NCBI RefSeq assembly: GCF_002351485.1
Contig: NZ_NWMW01000001.1
Location: forward strand, 558,001-622,000
DNA length: 64,000 nt
Direction of reading: 5' to 3'
Source: Sphingomonas spermidinifaciens
Lineage (GTDB): Bacteria; Pseudomonadota; Alphaproteobacteria; Sphingomonadales; Sphingomonadaceae
Shown here: in pieces, positions 8,239-16,851 of the stretch
Layout of the letters: every line of letters starts with the position of its first letter
Position numbering within the stretch: position 1 is the stretch's first letter
Notes under the pieces: model-generated
Told to the model about the DNA's origin: nothing
The model's input: only the letters and a program-made list of their open reading frames with translations
The model's database searches: none
Made by a program: the position numbers and the translations under genes

Positions 8239-8608
8239 GCCTCACTCCATTGTTTCCAAGTCGATGAGGCACTCGGGGGCTTCGGCGTGAAGCCTGCGAT
8301 CCTGCACCGAGCGCGCTCGATGCGGTCCGACATCACGGAGGCTGGAACAGCCGCCGTCAGAGGGGCCCGGTCCGCAGGCCTAATCTTGTTTTCGTCATGG
8401 CGATTTCAAGGGGGCTTTCGAAGAGCATTTGGTTTTCGAAAGGTGGATCGGTCGGCGAGCCGGCAACGTGATTTTTCTCTTGAAACCGGTTTTCGGCTTA
8501 TTAGCTCTTTGTCGCCGGACGCTGGGAACCGGGTCCGGTTGGACACTGAGAGCGTCGGCTCTCTCCGGCGCGTCTCATGCCCAAATTGCTCAAATGGAGG
8601 ATTTGGCG
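8239..8608. other. Divergent control region between yccA-like and hsp20 genes
   Basis: This 370-bp stretch holds no convincing gene. It must contain the promoters of both divergent stress operons. A heat-shock-like promoter is listed separately. Repeated TTCGAAAG-like short tracts (around 8417-8443) are visible but not assignable. Confidence 0.6.
8479..8504 (+). promoter_or_regulatory. Candidate sigma-32 (RpoH) heat-shock promoter
   Basis: CTTGAAA at 8479-8485, an 11-bp spacer, then CTTATTAG at 8497-8504 resembles the RpoH consensus (CTTGAAA, N11-16, CCCATnT). It points at the first hsp20, whose ATG is about 105 bp downstream. The -35 is perfect; the -10 is partial. Confidence 0.5.
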
Positions 8609-9082
8609 ATGAGAACCAACTTCGACTTCGCGCCCTACAGGCGCTCCACGGTCGGCTTCGACCGCCTCTTCAACCTGCTTGAGGCAGGCGCGCGCGAGGA
8701 CGACGGCTATCCGCCCTTCGACATCCTCAAGGACGGCGAGGACAGCTACCGCATCACGCTCGCGGTCGCCGGCTTCCGCCCCGAGGATATCGAGGTGGTG
8801 GCGCAGCAGAACCAGCTCACCGTCACCGGCAAGCGCGCCGAGGACGACGGCAAGGGCGAATATCTGCATCGCGGCATCGCCGCGCGCGCGTTCGAGCGGC
8901 GCTTCCAGCTCGCCGACTTCATCGAAGCGGGCGACGCCAGCTTCGAGAACGGCCTGCTCAGCATCGCGCTCAAGCGCGTGGTGCCCGAGGCGATGAAGCC
9001 GCGCCGGATCGAAATCGGTGGCGGTGCGACCGCCCAGAATCGGATCGGCGCGGCGAAGGACAAGATCAGCGAGGCTGCTTGA
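8609..9082 (+). CDS. Hsp20/alpha-crystallin small heat-shock protein 1
   Basis: This 157-residue ATP-independent chaperone holds unfolding proteins. The alpha-crystallin domain runs from DGYPPFDILKDGEDSYRITL to about residue 130, with the conserved LTVTGKR strand and the signature G-L-L-S-I-A-L before KRVVPEAMKPRRIEI. This is the IbpA-like arrangement. Start ATG at 8609 is preceded by ATGGAGG, giving MRTNFDFAPYRRSTVGFDRL; this N-terminus (YRRSTVGFDRLF) is characteristic of alphaproteobacterial IbpA-type proteins. A longer in-frame upstream extension lacks conserved content. A sigma-32-like promoter lies about 105 bp upstream. A second, different hsp20 follows 97 bp downstream. Confidence 0.95.
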   Translation: MRTNFDFAPYRRSTVGFDRLFNLLEAGAREDDGYPPFDILKDGEDSYRITLAVAGFRPEDIEVVAQQNQLTVTGKRAEDDGKGEYLHRGIAARAFERRFQLADFIEAGDASFENGLLSIALKRVVPEAMKPRRIEIGGGATAQNRIGAAKDKISEAA

Positions 9083-9179
9083 TCCTGCGCCGCACCGGCC
9101 TGCCGGCGCCGCTCCCAAGACCCCCCCGCTAGCGGCGCCGGGCAGGTTCTGCCCTTCTTCAGAGAGAAAGGAGATTGTC

Positions 9180-9701
9180 ATGGCTTTTCGTAATCTCATT
9201 CCCTGGAGCCGGCAGGAAAACCGGCTCCCCGTTCCGGTCAGCGCCGAGCGCGACCGCGACGACAACACCCATCCGCTGCTCTCGCTTCACCGCGAGGTGA
9301 ACCGTCTGTTCGACGATGTCTTCCGCGGCTTCGGCGTGCCGTCGCTCGGCGGCTTCGACCGCGGGCTTTCCTGGCCGAACCTGGAGCTCGCCGAGACCGA
9401 CAAGGAAATCCGGGTCACAGCCGAACTTCCCGGCCTCGATGAGAAGGATGTCGAGATCACCGTCGAGGAAGGCGTGCTGACGCTGCGCGGCGAGAAGAAG
9501 TCCGAGGTCGAGGACAAGGATCGCGGCTATACCGAGCGCAGCTATGGACGCTTCGAGCGGCGCATCGGCCTGCCGAAGGGCGTCGATCGCGACAAGGCGG
9601 ACGCCAGCTTCAAGAACGGCGTACTGACTGTCACCCTGCCGAAAACGGAGGCGGCGAACGAAAATATTCGCCGCATCCCGGTCAATGGCAAGGCGGCATG
9701 A
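9180..9701 (+). CDS. Hsp20/alpha-crystallin small heat-shock protein 2
   Basis: This 173-residue second small heat-shock protein is of the HspA/Hsp18-like type. It opens MAFRNLIPWSRQENRLPV and has an LHREVNRLFDDVFRGFG helix. The alpha-crystallin domain (about residues 60-155) includes ELPGLDEKDVEITVEEGVLT, LRGEKKSE and FKNGVLTVTLPK. The Shine-Dalgarno GAAAGGAG lies just before ATG 9180. It is not a recent duplicate of the first Hsp20, since they differ in N-terminus and class; the pair may form mixed oligomers, which is inference. Its 3' end overlaps the next gene by 17 bp. Confidence 0.95.
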   Translation: MAFRNLIPWSRQENRLPVPVSAERDRDDNTHPLLSLHREVNRLFDDVFRGFGVPSLGGFDRGLSWPNLELAETDKEIRVTAELPGLDEKDVEITVEEGVLTLRGEKKSEVEDKDRGYTERSYGRFERRIGLPKGVDRDKADASFKNGVLTVTLPKTEAANENIRRIPVNGKAA

Positions 9702-10230
9702 CGGGCAGGCCCGGGACCTCGGTCCCGGGCCGAGCCTCCAACCGGTTGGGACTCGGCGCGAGGCCAGGGCGCTCGCCGCCAATGACAATCGCCGGGCGGG
9801 TCCGAGCCATGCGAGCGCGTTGCCGCCCGATGCCGTGGCGATCATCGAGTCCGTGCCGGTGGCGGTCAATCAGGCGGGTCGGGCGGGTGCGGGTGCCTGG
9901 CGGCTGCGATTCGCAGAACGCTGGCGTCCGCGCGTCGATCCGCTGACCGGATGGACCGGCGGTGGCGATCCGCTCGCACAGATCGAGCTTCGCTTTCCCG
10001 ACCGTGAAGCGGCCGAGCGCTATTGCCGGCGCGAAGGCGTGCCGTTCGAGCTGCGAGGCTCGCCGGCTTTGCGCAGGCCGGCGCAGCCTTGTTTGACCGG
10101 CGAAGCGCCGCCGCGACTGTGCTGCTGGCCCACGGGTCCGCATGCGCGATGCTGCAGCCAATATCCGATCGTTATGGCTCCGCAGCTCGATCACGCCATG
10201 CAGCAACCGGCAGTGGCTTCGGCAGGATAA
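9685..10230 (+). CDS. NDUFS4-like (ETC complex I subunit region) protein with C-terminal Cys-Cys motif
   Basis: The 181-residue protein contains the ETC complex I subunit conserved region (NDUFS4 family): AWRLRFAERWRPRVDPLTGW, followed by GGDPLAQIELRFPDREAAER and YCRREGVPFELRG (about residues 70-130). Unlike the respiratory subunit it has an N-terminal extension and a C-terminal stretch with LCCWPTGPHARCC, a doubled CC pair. It sits in a stress cassette away from any nuo genes, so a role in complex I assembly here is doubtful. The ATG at 9685 overlaps hsp20 by 17 bp and is the first usable start; no good ribosome site is evident, so translation may be coupled. The last 40 residues might include a frame error. 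Confidence 0.7.
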   Translation: MARRHDGQARDLGPGPSLQPVGTRREARALAANDNRRAGPSHASALPPDAVAIIESVPVAVNQAGRAGAGAWRLRFAERWRPRVDPLTGWTGGGDPLAQIELRFPDREAAERYCRREGVPFELRGSPALRRPAQPCLTGEAPPRLCCWPTGPHARCCSQYPIVMAPQLDHAMQQPAVASAG

Positions 10231-10329
10231 ATTTCGAACCGACACATCGACTTGGAAGGACGATCGTCGGGAGCGGCGTGAATGCCGCTCCCGCCACGAT
10301 GCTCTTCTATGCGGCAATGGGACGTGGTC

Positions 10330-10962
10330 ATGCACGCGCCATCTGGCATGCTCTCCAGCTTCATTACCCTGCTCGTGACGATCGGCCCCATTGAGACGGC
10401 CGTGGTTTTCGCGGGTCTCACCTCCGGCATTCACCGCAGCGATCGGATCAGCCTTGCCGCGCGCTCGGTCCTGATAGCCGTCTCGGTCCTGCTGCTGTTC
10501 GCGCTTGCCGGCGGCATCGTCCTCTCGCTGCTGCACATCTCGTTGCCCGCGTTCCGCGTAGCGGGCGGCGCGCTTCTGTTCCTTCAGGCCCTGACGCTCA
10601 CCTTCTCGAGTCCGGGGCTGTCGTCGATCAGCGAGGGTGAGCGCCGCGAGGCCGAACAGCCCGGCGATATCGCAGTGTTCCCCTTGGCATTTCCCTTGAT
10701 CGCCGGTCCCGGCAGCCTGTCGGCAGCGGTGCTCGTCATGGGCCGCGCGCAAAGCCTGGTCGAAGCCGGCGGCGTGCTGGGCATGATCGTCGTTTGTGCG
10801 CTGCTGACCTGGCTGGCGATGCTCGCGGCCGACCGCCTCGTTCGACTGCTCGGCAGCACCGGCGCCGACGTGGTGGGCCGCATTTCCGGTGTGCTGCTCG
10901 CCGGCCTGGCCATCCAGTTCATATTCGACGGCCTCGCGGCCGCGCCATTTCTCGCGCGTTGA
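10330..10962 (+). CDS. MarC family membrane protein
   Basis: This integral inner-membrane protein of about 210 residues belongs to the MarC/UPF0056 family. Six hydrophobic segments are visible. The signature pieces are FITLLVTIGPIETAVVFAGL near the N-terminus and FPLAFPLIAGPGSLSAAVLV in the middle, where the family has its conserved P-L-(A/I)-x-P-L-x-x-G-P-G motif. Function is unresolved; the early claim of multidrug resistance is not generally supported. Starts at 10309, 10330 or 10348 are possible; 10330 (MHAPSGMLSSFITLL) is chosen as compatible with a GGGAC upstream. It is the last plus-strand gene of the stress cassette. Confidence 0.87.
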   Translation: MHAPSGMLSSFITLLVTIGPIETAVVFAGLTSGIHRSDRISLAARSVLIAVSVLLLFALAGGIVLSLLHISLPAFRVAGGALLFLQALTLTFSSPGLSSISEGERREAEQPGDIAVFPLAFPLIAGPGSLSAAVLVMGRAQSLVEAGGVLGMIVVCALLTWLAMLAADRLVRLLGSTGADVVGRISGVLLAGLAIQFIFDGLAAAPFLAR

Positions 10963-10995
10963 TCGACCTGCGCGCGGCTCGCGGACGCCCGGCGA

Positions 10996-11355
10996 CTAGT
11001 GCTGCTGATCCAGCGCATTCAGCACCCTCGTGATGACGCGCGCATTGGGCGCCGTCCTGGGAAGCTCGCGGCGGGCGAAACGGCGCAATCGCGCGACATC
11101 GCGTTGGGGCAGACTGAGTTCGATCGGCGTCTCTCCCACCTTTTCGGGCGCAATTCCCTGCGCCTTCTTCCCGCATTCGAGGAAATAGCCGAGCAGCCGC
11201 TTCCGATCGGTGAACGTCCAGCCCAGATCCGCAAGTTCTGCAGGCGAGAGCGAAAGCAGCGCCAGGGCGAACTCCATGATGTCATCGAAGGCGAGCACAA
11301 TGCGGATTCTCCGCCCGCCGCGCGACCGCCAGCGCTGCGCCAGGCTGCGTTTCAC
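10996..11355 (-). CDS. Hypothetical protein of stress cassette
   Basis: No family was recognised. The 119-residue product reads from GTG 11355 (KRSLAQRWRSRGGRRIRIVL) into a well-balanced soluble sequence, FALALLSLSPAELADLGWTF, then DRKRLLGYFLECGKKAQGIA. It ends RVITRVLNALDQQH. The GTG overlaps the stop of a 28-codon reading frame as GTGA, so the frames may be translationally coupled. It converges on marC with a 33-bp gap. The Arg-rich first 20 residues may be spurious and a later start is possible. Confidence 0.55.
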   Translation of the reverse strand: MKRSLAQRWRSRGGRRIRIVLAFDDIMEFALALLSLSPAELADLGWTFTDRKRLLGYFLECGKKAQGIAPEKVGETPIELSLPQRDVARLRRFARRELPRTAPNARVITRVLNALDQQH

Positions 11356-11438
11356 GGCAGTGGTGCGATGCCGTCGACCGCGCGCGCCTCCGTCGGGCCG
11401 TAGCCCTCCAGCTGAGCGATAAGGCCTCGCAGGGTCAT
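11352..11438 (-). CDS. Possible 28-residue coupled small ORF or remnant of a longer N-terminus
   Basis: From ATG 11438, which overlaps the stop of the upstream 78-residue gene as ATGA, the frame reads MTLRGLIAQLEGYGPTEARA and stops at 11352, where its TGA overlaps a GTG start. Having stop/start overlaps at both ends suggests real coupling or the remains of an N-terminus frameshifted from the gene at 10996-11355. No homologue was recognised. Confidence 0.3.
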   Translation of the reverse strand: MTLRGLIAQLEGYGPTEARAVDGIAPLP

Positions 11439-11671
11439 TGCAGTTGCCGCATCGGATCTGGGCCCTTGTCCAGTTCATGCATCGCCGTGAGAATCTCATC
11501 AATCGAAACGGCGCGTTTTGCGCCGGGCGGTTTCCGCAAGCCGGGCTGATCTCTCACCGCCGACCGGTCGGATGCCCAGGATGCGAGAATGGCGCGTTTC
11601 ACCTCCGGCTCCAGACTGGGATGACGCGCAACATCGAAGGGGTGGAGAAAACGGGAAAACGGTTGCGACAT
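11435..11671 (-). CDS. Small conserved-type hypothetical protein
   Basis: The 78-residue soluble protein starts MSQPFSRFLHPFDVARHPSL with AAAGGAG just upstream, continues LEPEVKRAILASWASDRSAV and ends DEILTAMHELDKGPDPMRQL. Proteins of this pattern (helical, KRAILASWASD core) are, from memory, common next to stress and ion genes in sphingomonads and rhizobia, with no known function. It is the first gene of a short minus-strand group that includes the 28-codon frame and the 119-residue gene. The good ribosome site and balanced codon use support a real gene. Confidence 0.7.
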   Translation of the reverse strand: MSQPFSRFLHPFDVARHPSLEPEVKRAILASWASDRSAVRDQPGLRKPPGAKRAVSIDEILTAMHELDKGPDPMRQLQ

Positions 11672-12267
11672 ATCCTGGCTCCTTTCTCTATCGTCGCTCC
11701 TTTCTCGTTTGCGGACAGGGTGCCGCTTGTCAGAATTTTGGTGCGACGGGGAGGCGCGTCAAGACGGGGGCCGGACCCCAGCCCCGCGGCAAGAGGCAGA
11801 TTTCGCACTCATTCGTGTCCTGTGCCGAATTTTCGTTCCACGCTCGGGATAATCTCGCGCCCTTGGCATGCAGCCTGTTGTCTCCAAACCCCCAAGACCG
11901 TCACGTCCACGCTTTTGCATTCGGCGGTTAGCCGCCGGTATCCGGTTCTGAATTCCTAACGGTGCGCGAACGGCTTGCGTATCGTCTTCAGAATATTAAT
12001 CTGATCGTGCGCCACGAGGGTGGCGCCGAGGCGTGAGAACCTCGCTTGAGAGTAGAGACCCGCAACCCGTTCGGCCGGGTGGCCGACGCGCATGTCCAGG
12101 CCGCTTGCGGCTAAAGGCGCCGGCGCATGTCTCAAGCATGTTCTCAACACCCGGCTTTCGCCCCGAGCGCTCACGGTTGTGGGTCAGACGGGCATGGTCG
12201 ACAGGTTCAGCACTAGCGAGCAGGTTTGCAAGGAAGCGGTCACGTTCGGCCAGGAACGGCGGCGCGG
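11672..12267. other. Intergenic region between stress cassette and lasso sigma factor
   Basis: About 600 bp with no supported gene. It lies between divergent transcription units, so it should hold the promoter of the sigma-factor operon. A 72-codon minus-strand frame at 11956-12174 has no ribosome site or recognisable content and was rejected. Confidence 0.5.
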
Positions 12268-12843
12268 ATGATCGGCAGCTTCCTCAAGCCCGCCACCGTT
12301 CCCCGACTGTGCGAGGATGATCCGCTGCCGCCGGAGGACCGCGTCGTCCGCGCCTCTCTGGCTTTGGACGATCTCTATCGTGTCCATGGACCGCGGCTGC
12401 TGCGCTATTTCTCCCGTCGTGCCGACCGGCAGGATGCCGGCGACCTCGTGCACGAGAGTTTCGTCCGTTTCGCGAACTCCGATGCCTGCCGCGAGCAGAC
12501 CATCGAATGCCCCGAGGCCTATCTCAACCAGATCGCCACGAACCTGCTGCGCGACCGCGCCAAGTCTGCTGTGCAGCGATCGCTCGCAAGCCATGTCGCG
12601 GCGGACGACGTTCCCCTGGCCGGCCCCGATCTGGTCGCGGCCCTCGAAGCGCGGGACAAGCTCAATCGGCTACAGACCGCGTTGATGCGCCTGAAGCCGA
12701 AGACCCGCGAGATATTCCTCGCCCACCGCCTCGACGGATTGAGCTACAAGCAGATCGCGGAGCGATCCGGCTTGAGCGTAAAAGGCGTCGAGTGGCACAT
12801 GACGAAGGCAATTGATCATCTCGATCGAGTCCTGAGGCGCTGA
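12268..12843 (+). CDS. FecI-type ECF RNA polymerase sigma factor
   Basis: A 191-residue sigma-70 family ECF factor. Region 2 is DLYRVHGPRLLRYFSRRADR followed by DAGDLVHESFVRF; region 4 is LPKTREIFLAHRLDGLSYKQ-like, reading LKPKTREIFLAHRLDGLSYK followed by QIAERSGLSVKGVEWHMTKA. This composition is typical of FecI proteins that work with a FecR anti-sigma and a TonB receptor with an STN domain, all of which follow. ATG 12268 is chosen since it begins MIGSFLKPA with AGGAA upstream. The stop overlaps the fecR ATG as TGATG. It probably drives the receptor and isopeptidase genes when the signal is bound, by analogy with ferric citrate signalling. Confidence 0.93.
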   Translation: MIGSFLKPATVPRLCEDDPLPPEDRVVRASLALDDLYRVHGPRLLRYFSRRADRQDAGDLVHESFVRFANSDACREQTIECPEAYLNQIATNLLRDRAKSAVQRSLASHVAADDVPLAGPDLVAALEARDKLNRLQTALMRLKPKTREIFLAHRLDGLSYKQIAERSGLSVKGVEWHMTKAIDHLDRVLRR

Positions 12844-13826
12844 TGGAGCAGCGAAGGATGGACCCCGGTGCGCCTGAGGCGGCGCGTGAGCAGGCGATTG
12901 CCTGGCTCGCCCGCCTGCGAGCGGGGCCATCCGACCGGGACATCGCGGACTTCGAGACCTGGTACGCCGCCGATCCGCAGCACGCCGATACCTATGACGC
13001 GTTGCTCGACAGCTGGGACGACACCGCGCTCGTATCGCGAACGCCCTTCGCACGGCAGCCGCGACTCGCCGCCGGCCCGTCATGGTGGAAGGCCGCCGCC
13101 GCTGTGGCCGCGGTATTGCTACTGTTCGTTGCCGGTGGCCTCGTTCTCACCGGCACCGGTCGGCACAACGTGGCATCCCAAACCATGCTGGCGAGCAGGG
13201 TCGGCGAGATCCGCACCTTCACCCTCGAGGACGGTTCGCGCGTCACGCTCGATACGAACAGTGTGGTGCAGGTGCGCTTCGATGGAGAACAGCGCCGCCT
13301 TCAGCTCGAACGGGGCCGTGCGCGTTTCGAAGTCGCGCATGATACGCGGCGGCCTTTCGTGGTGGTCGCCGGATCGGGCGAAGTGGTGGCGCACGGAACC
13401 GTGTTCGACGTCGACCTGCGGCAATCGAAGACCCTGGTGGTGTTGCTGCAGGGCTCGGTCGAGGTTCGCCGGACCGCCGCCGCCGGTATGCCGGCGACGT
13501 CGACAATGCTGAGACCGGGCCAGCAGCTCGCTCTCAGCGGAGGTCGGGCCACCGCCGCGCCGATCGCGATCAAGGTCCCAGAAACGCGCTGGCCCTCGGG
13601 CATGCTGTCCTTCGATGACGCGCCGCTCGCGGATGTGGTGGCCTCGGCGAACCGGTACAGCCGGACCCAGATTGTGCTTCGTGATCCTGCGAGCGGTGAG
13701 CGTCGCTTCACCGGCACCTTCAAGGCCAGGGAACCGGCACAGCTCGCCGAAATGATCGGGTCGATGTTCCATTTGAGCGTCGAGCGCGACGAAGCCGACA
13801 ACCTGGTTCTCGAGCCGGACAAATAA
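12843..13826 (+). CDS. FecR-type transmembrane anti-sigma regulator
   Basis: A 327-residue inner-membrane signal relay. The N-terminal DUF4880 region (about 14-60: EQAIAWLARLRAGPSDRDIA, then DFETWYAADPQHADTYDALL) lies in the cytoplasm and would hold the sigma factor. A single transmembrane helix (AAAAVAAVLLLFVAGGLVLT) follows near 85-103. The periplasmic FecR domain (about 110-215) contains EIRTFTLEDGSRVTLDTNSV, and a C-terminal DUF4974-like segment (about 255-325) reads LSFDDAPLADVVASANRYSR. The TonB receptor's STN domain is its expected partner. The start overlaps the sigma factor stop by one base. Confidence 0.93.
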   Translation: MEQRRMDPGAPEAAREQAIAWLARLRAGPSDRDIADFETWYAADPQHADTYDALLDSWDDTALVSRTPFARQPRLAAGPSWWKAAAAVAAVLLLFVAGGLVLTGTGRHNVASQTMLASRVGEIRTFTLEDGSRVTLDTNSVVQVRFDGEQRRLQLERGRARFEVAHDTRRPFVVVAGSGEVVAHGTVFDVDLRQSKTLVVLLQGSVEVRRTAAAGMPATSTMLRPGQQLALSGGRATAAPIAIKVPETRWPSGMLSFDDAPLADVVASANRYSRTQIVLRDPASGERRFTGTFKAREPAQLAEMIGSMFHLSVERDEADNLVLEPDK

Positions 13827-13908
13827 TTTCCCAGGGTAGCGGGGCGCAGTCGCGTCGAAGTCCCCCAAGCAACGCCACGCAGGCGTGCGCAAAAGGGGGA
13901 AGACACGA

Positions 13909-16851
13909 ATGTCGATTGTTCCGAAGGTCGCGCTTGCTTTGTCCATTTCGGTCGCGGGCCTGTCCGCGCCCCTGACTCCCGCAGCCGCCGCCCAGGAGCA
14001 ACGGCAGAGCTACGATTTACCCGCCCAACCGCTTGCCCGGTCGCTCCGCGAAGTTTCGATGCGGTCGGGGCGCAATATCGCCGCTCCCGCGGAACTGCTT
14101 CGGGGCAGGACGGCACCGGCAATCCAAGGAGACTATACGCTCGGCGAAGTCGTCGAAGCGCTGCTCGCAGGTTCGGGGCTGACCGCACGCCGGGTAGGCG
14201 ACGGACTGCTGATCGAGCGCGTCCGGTCCAGCGACAGCGATCCAGGGGATCAAGGGGCACCCTCGGGCGAGATCGTCGTCACCGGAACCCGCATCCGCGG
14301 GTCCGGCCCGGTGGGCTCGACCGTGACTGTCGTCGATCGGCAGGCGATTGAGCGCAGCGGCTATGCCACGACGCAGGACATCGCCCAGACCATCCCGCAG
14401 AATTTCGGGGGTTCTCCCAACGAGGGCAACGGCGCCGGGTCGTTCAATTCGGACTCAGGGTTCAACACCGCGGCCGGTTCGAGCATCAACCTGCGCGGGC
14501 TCGGCACCGGATCGACGCTGGTCCTGCTGAACGGCGATCGGCCGCCGCTCGGCGGCTTCTCCGGCGTGTTCAGCGATGTCTCTATGATTCCGGCGTCCGC
14601 GATCGAACGGATCGAGATCGTCGCCGATGGGGCTTCCGCCATCTACGGATCGGACGCGGTTGCAGGCGTCGTCAACATCATCCCGCGGCTCAACTTCACC
14701 GGGGCCGAAACCAAGTTCCGGATCGGCACCGCCGACGGCGATTCCCAAGACATCGTCGCGAGCCAGCTCCTCGGCACCCGCTGGTCGGGCGGGCAGGCGA
14801 TGATCGCCTACGAATATTACCATCGGACGCGCTTGGCTGCGGCGGACCGGGCCTATGCCACCGACGATCTGCGAAACTATGGCGGCACCGACAATCGCAC
14901 CCGCTACGCGAACCCAGGAACCATCATCGCCGCGAACGGCCGTACCTTCGCGATCCCGCGCGGACAGGATGGTCGCAGTCTGAAGCCGGGCGATCTGGTG
15001 GCGGGCACGTTCAACCTCGGCAACGACTGGACCGATGCCGACCTGCTCCCGGACCAGCGTCGGCACTCGGTCTTCGCCGCCGCCACCCAGAAGCTCGCGC
15101 CGAACGTCCGGCTCTATGCCCGCGGGCTCTATTCGTCGCGCAGCTTCACCCAGCGCGAGCGGCCGATCAGCAATGCCGCCCGCACCGTGCCGGTGACCAA
15201 TCCCTTCTATGTCGACCCCATCGATACCCGACAGCCGGTGCGTGTCCAGTACAGCTTCGTGCGCGATCTCGGTCCGGAGACGACCAGCGGCCGGGTCGAA
15301 GCCTATGGCGGCAGCCTCGGACTCGATGCCGACCTCGGCCGCTGGAACATCGACCTGCACGGCACTTGGGGGCGTCAGACCGAGCGCACCACAATCTCCA
15401 ACCGGGTGAACACCGCCCGGCTCAATGCCGCACTGGCCGACACCGATCCTGCGACGGCCTACAACCTGTTCGGCGACGGCCCCTCCACCAATCCCGCGAC
15501 GATCGCCAAGGTCCGCGGTTCCACCCGCTCGGGCAACAGCGGCACGGTGTGGTCGGCGGCGCTGCGGGCGGATGGGCCGCTCGCCACGCTTCCGGGCGGA
15601 GACATCCGGCTGGCGGTCGGCGGGGAATATCGCGAGGAACGATACAACGATAGCACGACGATCAGCGACGTCAGCACGCTGACGCCCGTGACGCTCGCGC
15701 CGATCGCCTTGCCCGGGCCGCGCCGGGTCCGCGCGCTCTACGGCGAAGTGCACGTACCGGTGTTTGGCGAGGATTTCACGCTGCCGGGCTTTCGGCGGCT
15801 CGATCTCTCGGCGGCGGTGCGGGCCGAGCGCTATAGCGACTTCGGGTCCACCACCAACCCGAAATTCGGTATCGCATGGGAGCCCTTTTCGGGCCTGACC
15901 GTGCGCGGCACTTGGGGCAAGTCGTTCCGTGCGCCCAACTTCAACAACCTGCGGCAGGACCCGGCCAATTCGCTTTTCTTCGCCTATACCTTGCCCGATC
16001 CGGCTTCTCCGACCGGCCAGACCAACGTGCTGGTGCTGCGCGGCAACGATCCCGACCTGCGTCCCGAGCGGGCAACGAGCTGGACCGTCGGCGCGGACGT
16101 GCGGCCGCCGTCGATCCCCAACCTCCAGCTCAGCCTGACCTACTACAACATCCACTATCGCGACCGCATCGCCTCGCCGGCGGCGAACCTGCTCAACTTC
16201 CTGGTCAACCGCGCGACCTATGCCGGCATCATCGATGCCAATCCCTCGCTCGCGACGATCCAGGGCTACTTCGCCTCTCCGGTCTTCCAGAACCCCTTCA
16301 ACCTGACGCCCAGCCAGATTTCGCTGCTGATCGACGCCCGGCTGCAGAATCTCTCGACCGTGAAGCAAAGCGGGCTGGATCTCGATCTGGGCTACGGTTT
16401 CGACCTCCTCGGCGGGAAGGCCGATGTCGGCCTGACGGGTGCCTACATCTTCCATATCGACCAGGCGCTCACCGCCACCGCGCCTTCGACCGATGTCGTG
16501 GACCGGCTCGGCAACCCGGTCGACCTGCGCCTGCGTGGCCGCGCCGGCTGGTCCGACGACCGCCTCAGCATCTTCGTGTTCGGCAATTATCTCGACGGCT
16601 ACACCAACCTCACCAACGCCACGCCGCAGAAGGTCCATTCGTGGACGACGTTCGACCTGCAGATCGGCTATCGCTTCGGCAAAGCCGGAACCGACCATGA
16701 TCTCAACATCGCGCTGAGCGCCACCAACCTGTTCGACCGCGATCCGCCCAAGGCGGCCTATTTTCTCGGCCCCTTCTCGGTCGGGTTCGATCCGGACAAC
16801 GCCAGCCCGCTCGGCCGGGTCGTCTCGCTCACGGTCACCAAGAAATGGTGA
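13909..16851 (+). CDS. TonB-dependent outer-membrane receptor with N-terminal STN signalling domain
   Basis: A 980-residue transducer-type receptor. A signal peptide (MSIVPKVALALSISVAGLSA, cleavage after about AAA at 28) precedes an STN domain at residues 34-104 (SYDLPAQPLARSLREVSMRS, ending GLLIERV). A TonB-box-like EIVVTGTRIRG occurs at 121-131, then a plug domain (VVDRQAIERSGYATTQDIAQ; LRGLGTGSTLVLLNGDRPPL) and a beta-barrel ending in SLTVTKKW with the terminal aromatic residue needed for outer-membrane insertion. The start is ATG 13909 behind an AGGGGGA site. Lying between FecR and the lasso isopeptidase, it most likely recognises and imports the lasso peptide or a peptide-metal complex; the ligand is inferred from context only. 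Confidence 0.93.
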   Translation: MSIVPKVALALSISVAGLSAPLTPAAAAQEQRQSYDLPAQPLARSLREVSMRSGRNIAAPAELLRGRTAPAIQGDYTLGEVVEALLAGSGLTARRVGDGLLIERVRSSDSDPGDQGAPSGEIVVTGTRIRGSGPVGSTVTVVDRQAIERSGYATTQDIAQTIPQNFGGSPNEGNGAGSFNSDSGFNTAAGSSINLRGLGTGSTLVLLNGDRPPLGGFSGVFSDVSMIPASAIERIEIVADGASAIYGSDAVAGVVNIIPRLNFTGAETKFRIGTADGDSQDIVASQLLGTRWSGGQAMIAYEYYHRTRLAAADRAYATDDLRNYGGTDNRTRYANPGTIIAANGRTFAIPRGQDGRSLKPGDLVAGTFNLGNDWTDADLLPDQRRHSVFAAATQKLAPNVRLYARGLYSSRSFTQRERPISNAARTVPVTNPFYVDPIDTRQPVRVQYSFVRDLGPETTSGRVEAYGGSLGLDADLGRWNIDLHGTWGRQTERTTISNRVNTARLNAALADTDPATAYNLFGDGPSTNPATIAKVRGSTRSGNSGTVWSAALRADGPLATLPGGDIRLAVGGEYREERYNDSTTISDVSTLTPVTLAPIALPGPRRVRALYGEVHVPVFGEDFTLPGFRRLDLSAAVRAERYSDFGSTTNPKFGIAWEPFSGLTVRGTWGKSFRAPNFNNLRQDPANSLFFAYTLPDPASPTGQTNVLVLRGNDPDLRPERATSWTVGADVRPPSIPNLQLSLTYYNIHYRDRIASPAANLLNFLVNRATYAGIIDANPSLATIQGYFASPVFQNPFNLTPSQISLLIDARLQNLSTVKQSGLDLDLGYGFDLLGGKADVGLTGAYIFHIDQALTATAPSTDVVDRLGNPVDLRLRGRAGWSDDRLSIFVFGNYLDGYTNLTNATPQKVHSWTTFDLQIGYRFGKAGTDHDLNIALSATNLFDRDPPKAAYFLGPFSVGFDPDNASPLGRVVSLTVTKKW

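Noticed and set aside
11956..12174. 72-codon minus-strand frame in the gap before the sigma factor
   Set aside because: No ribosome site or recognisable content.
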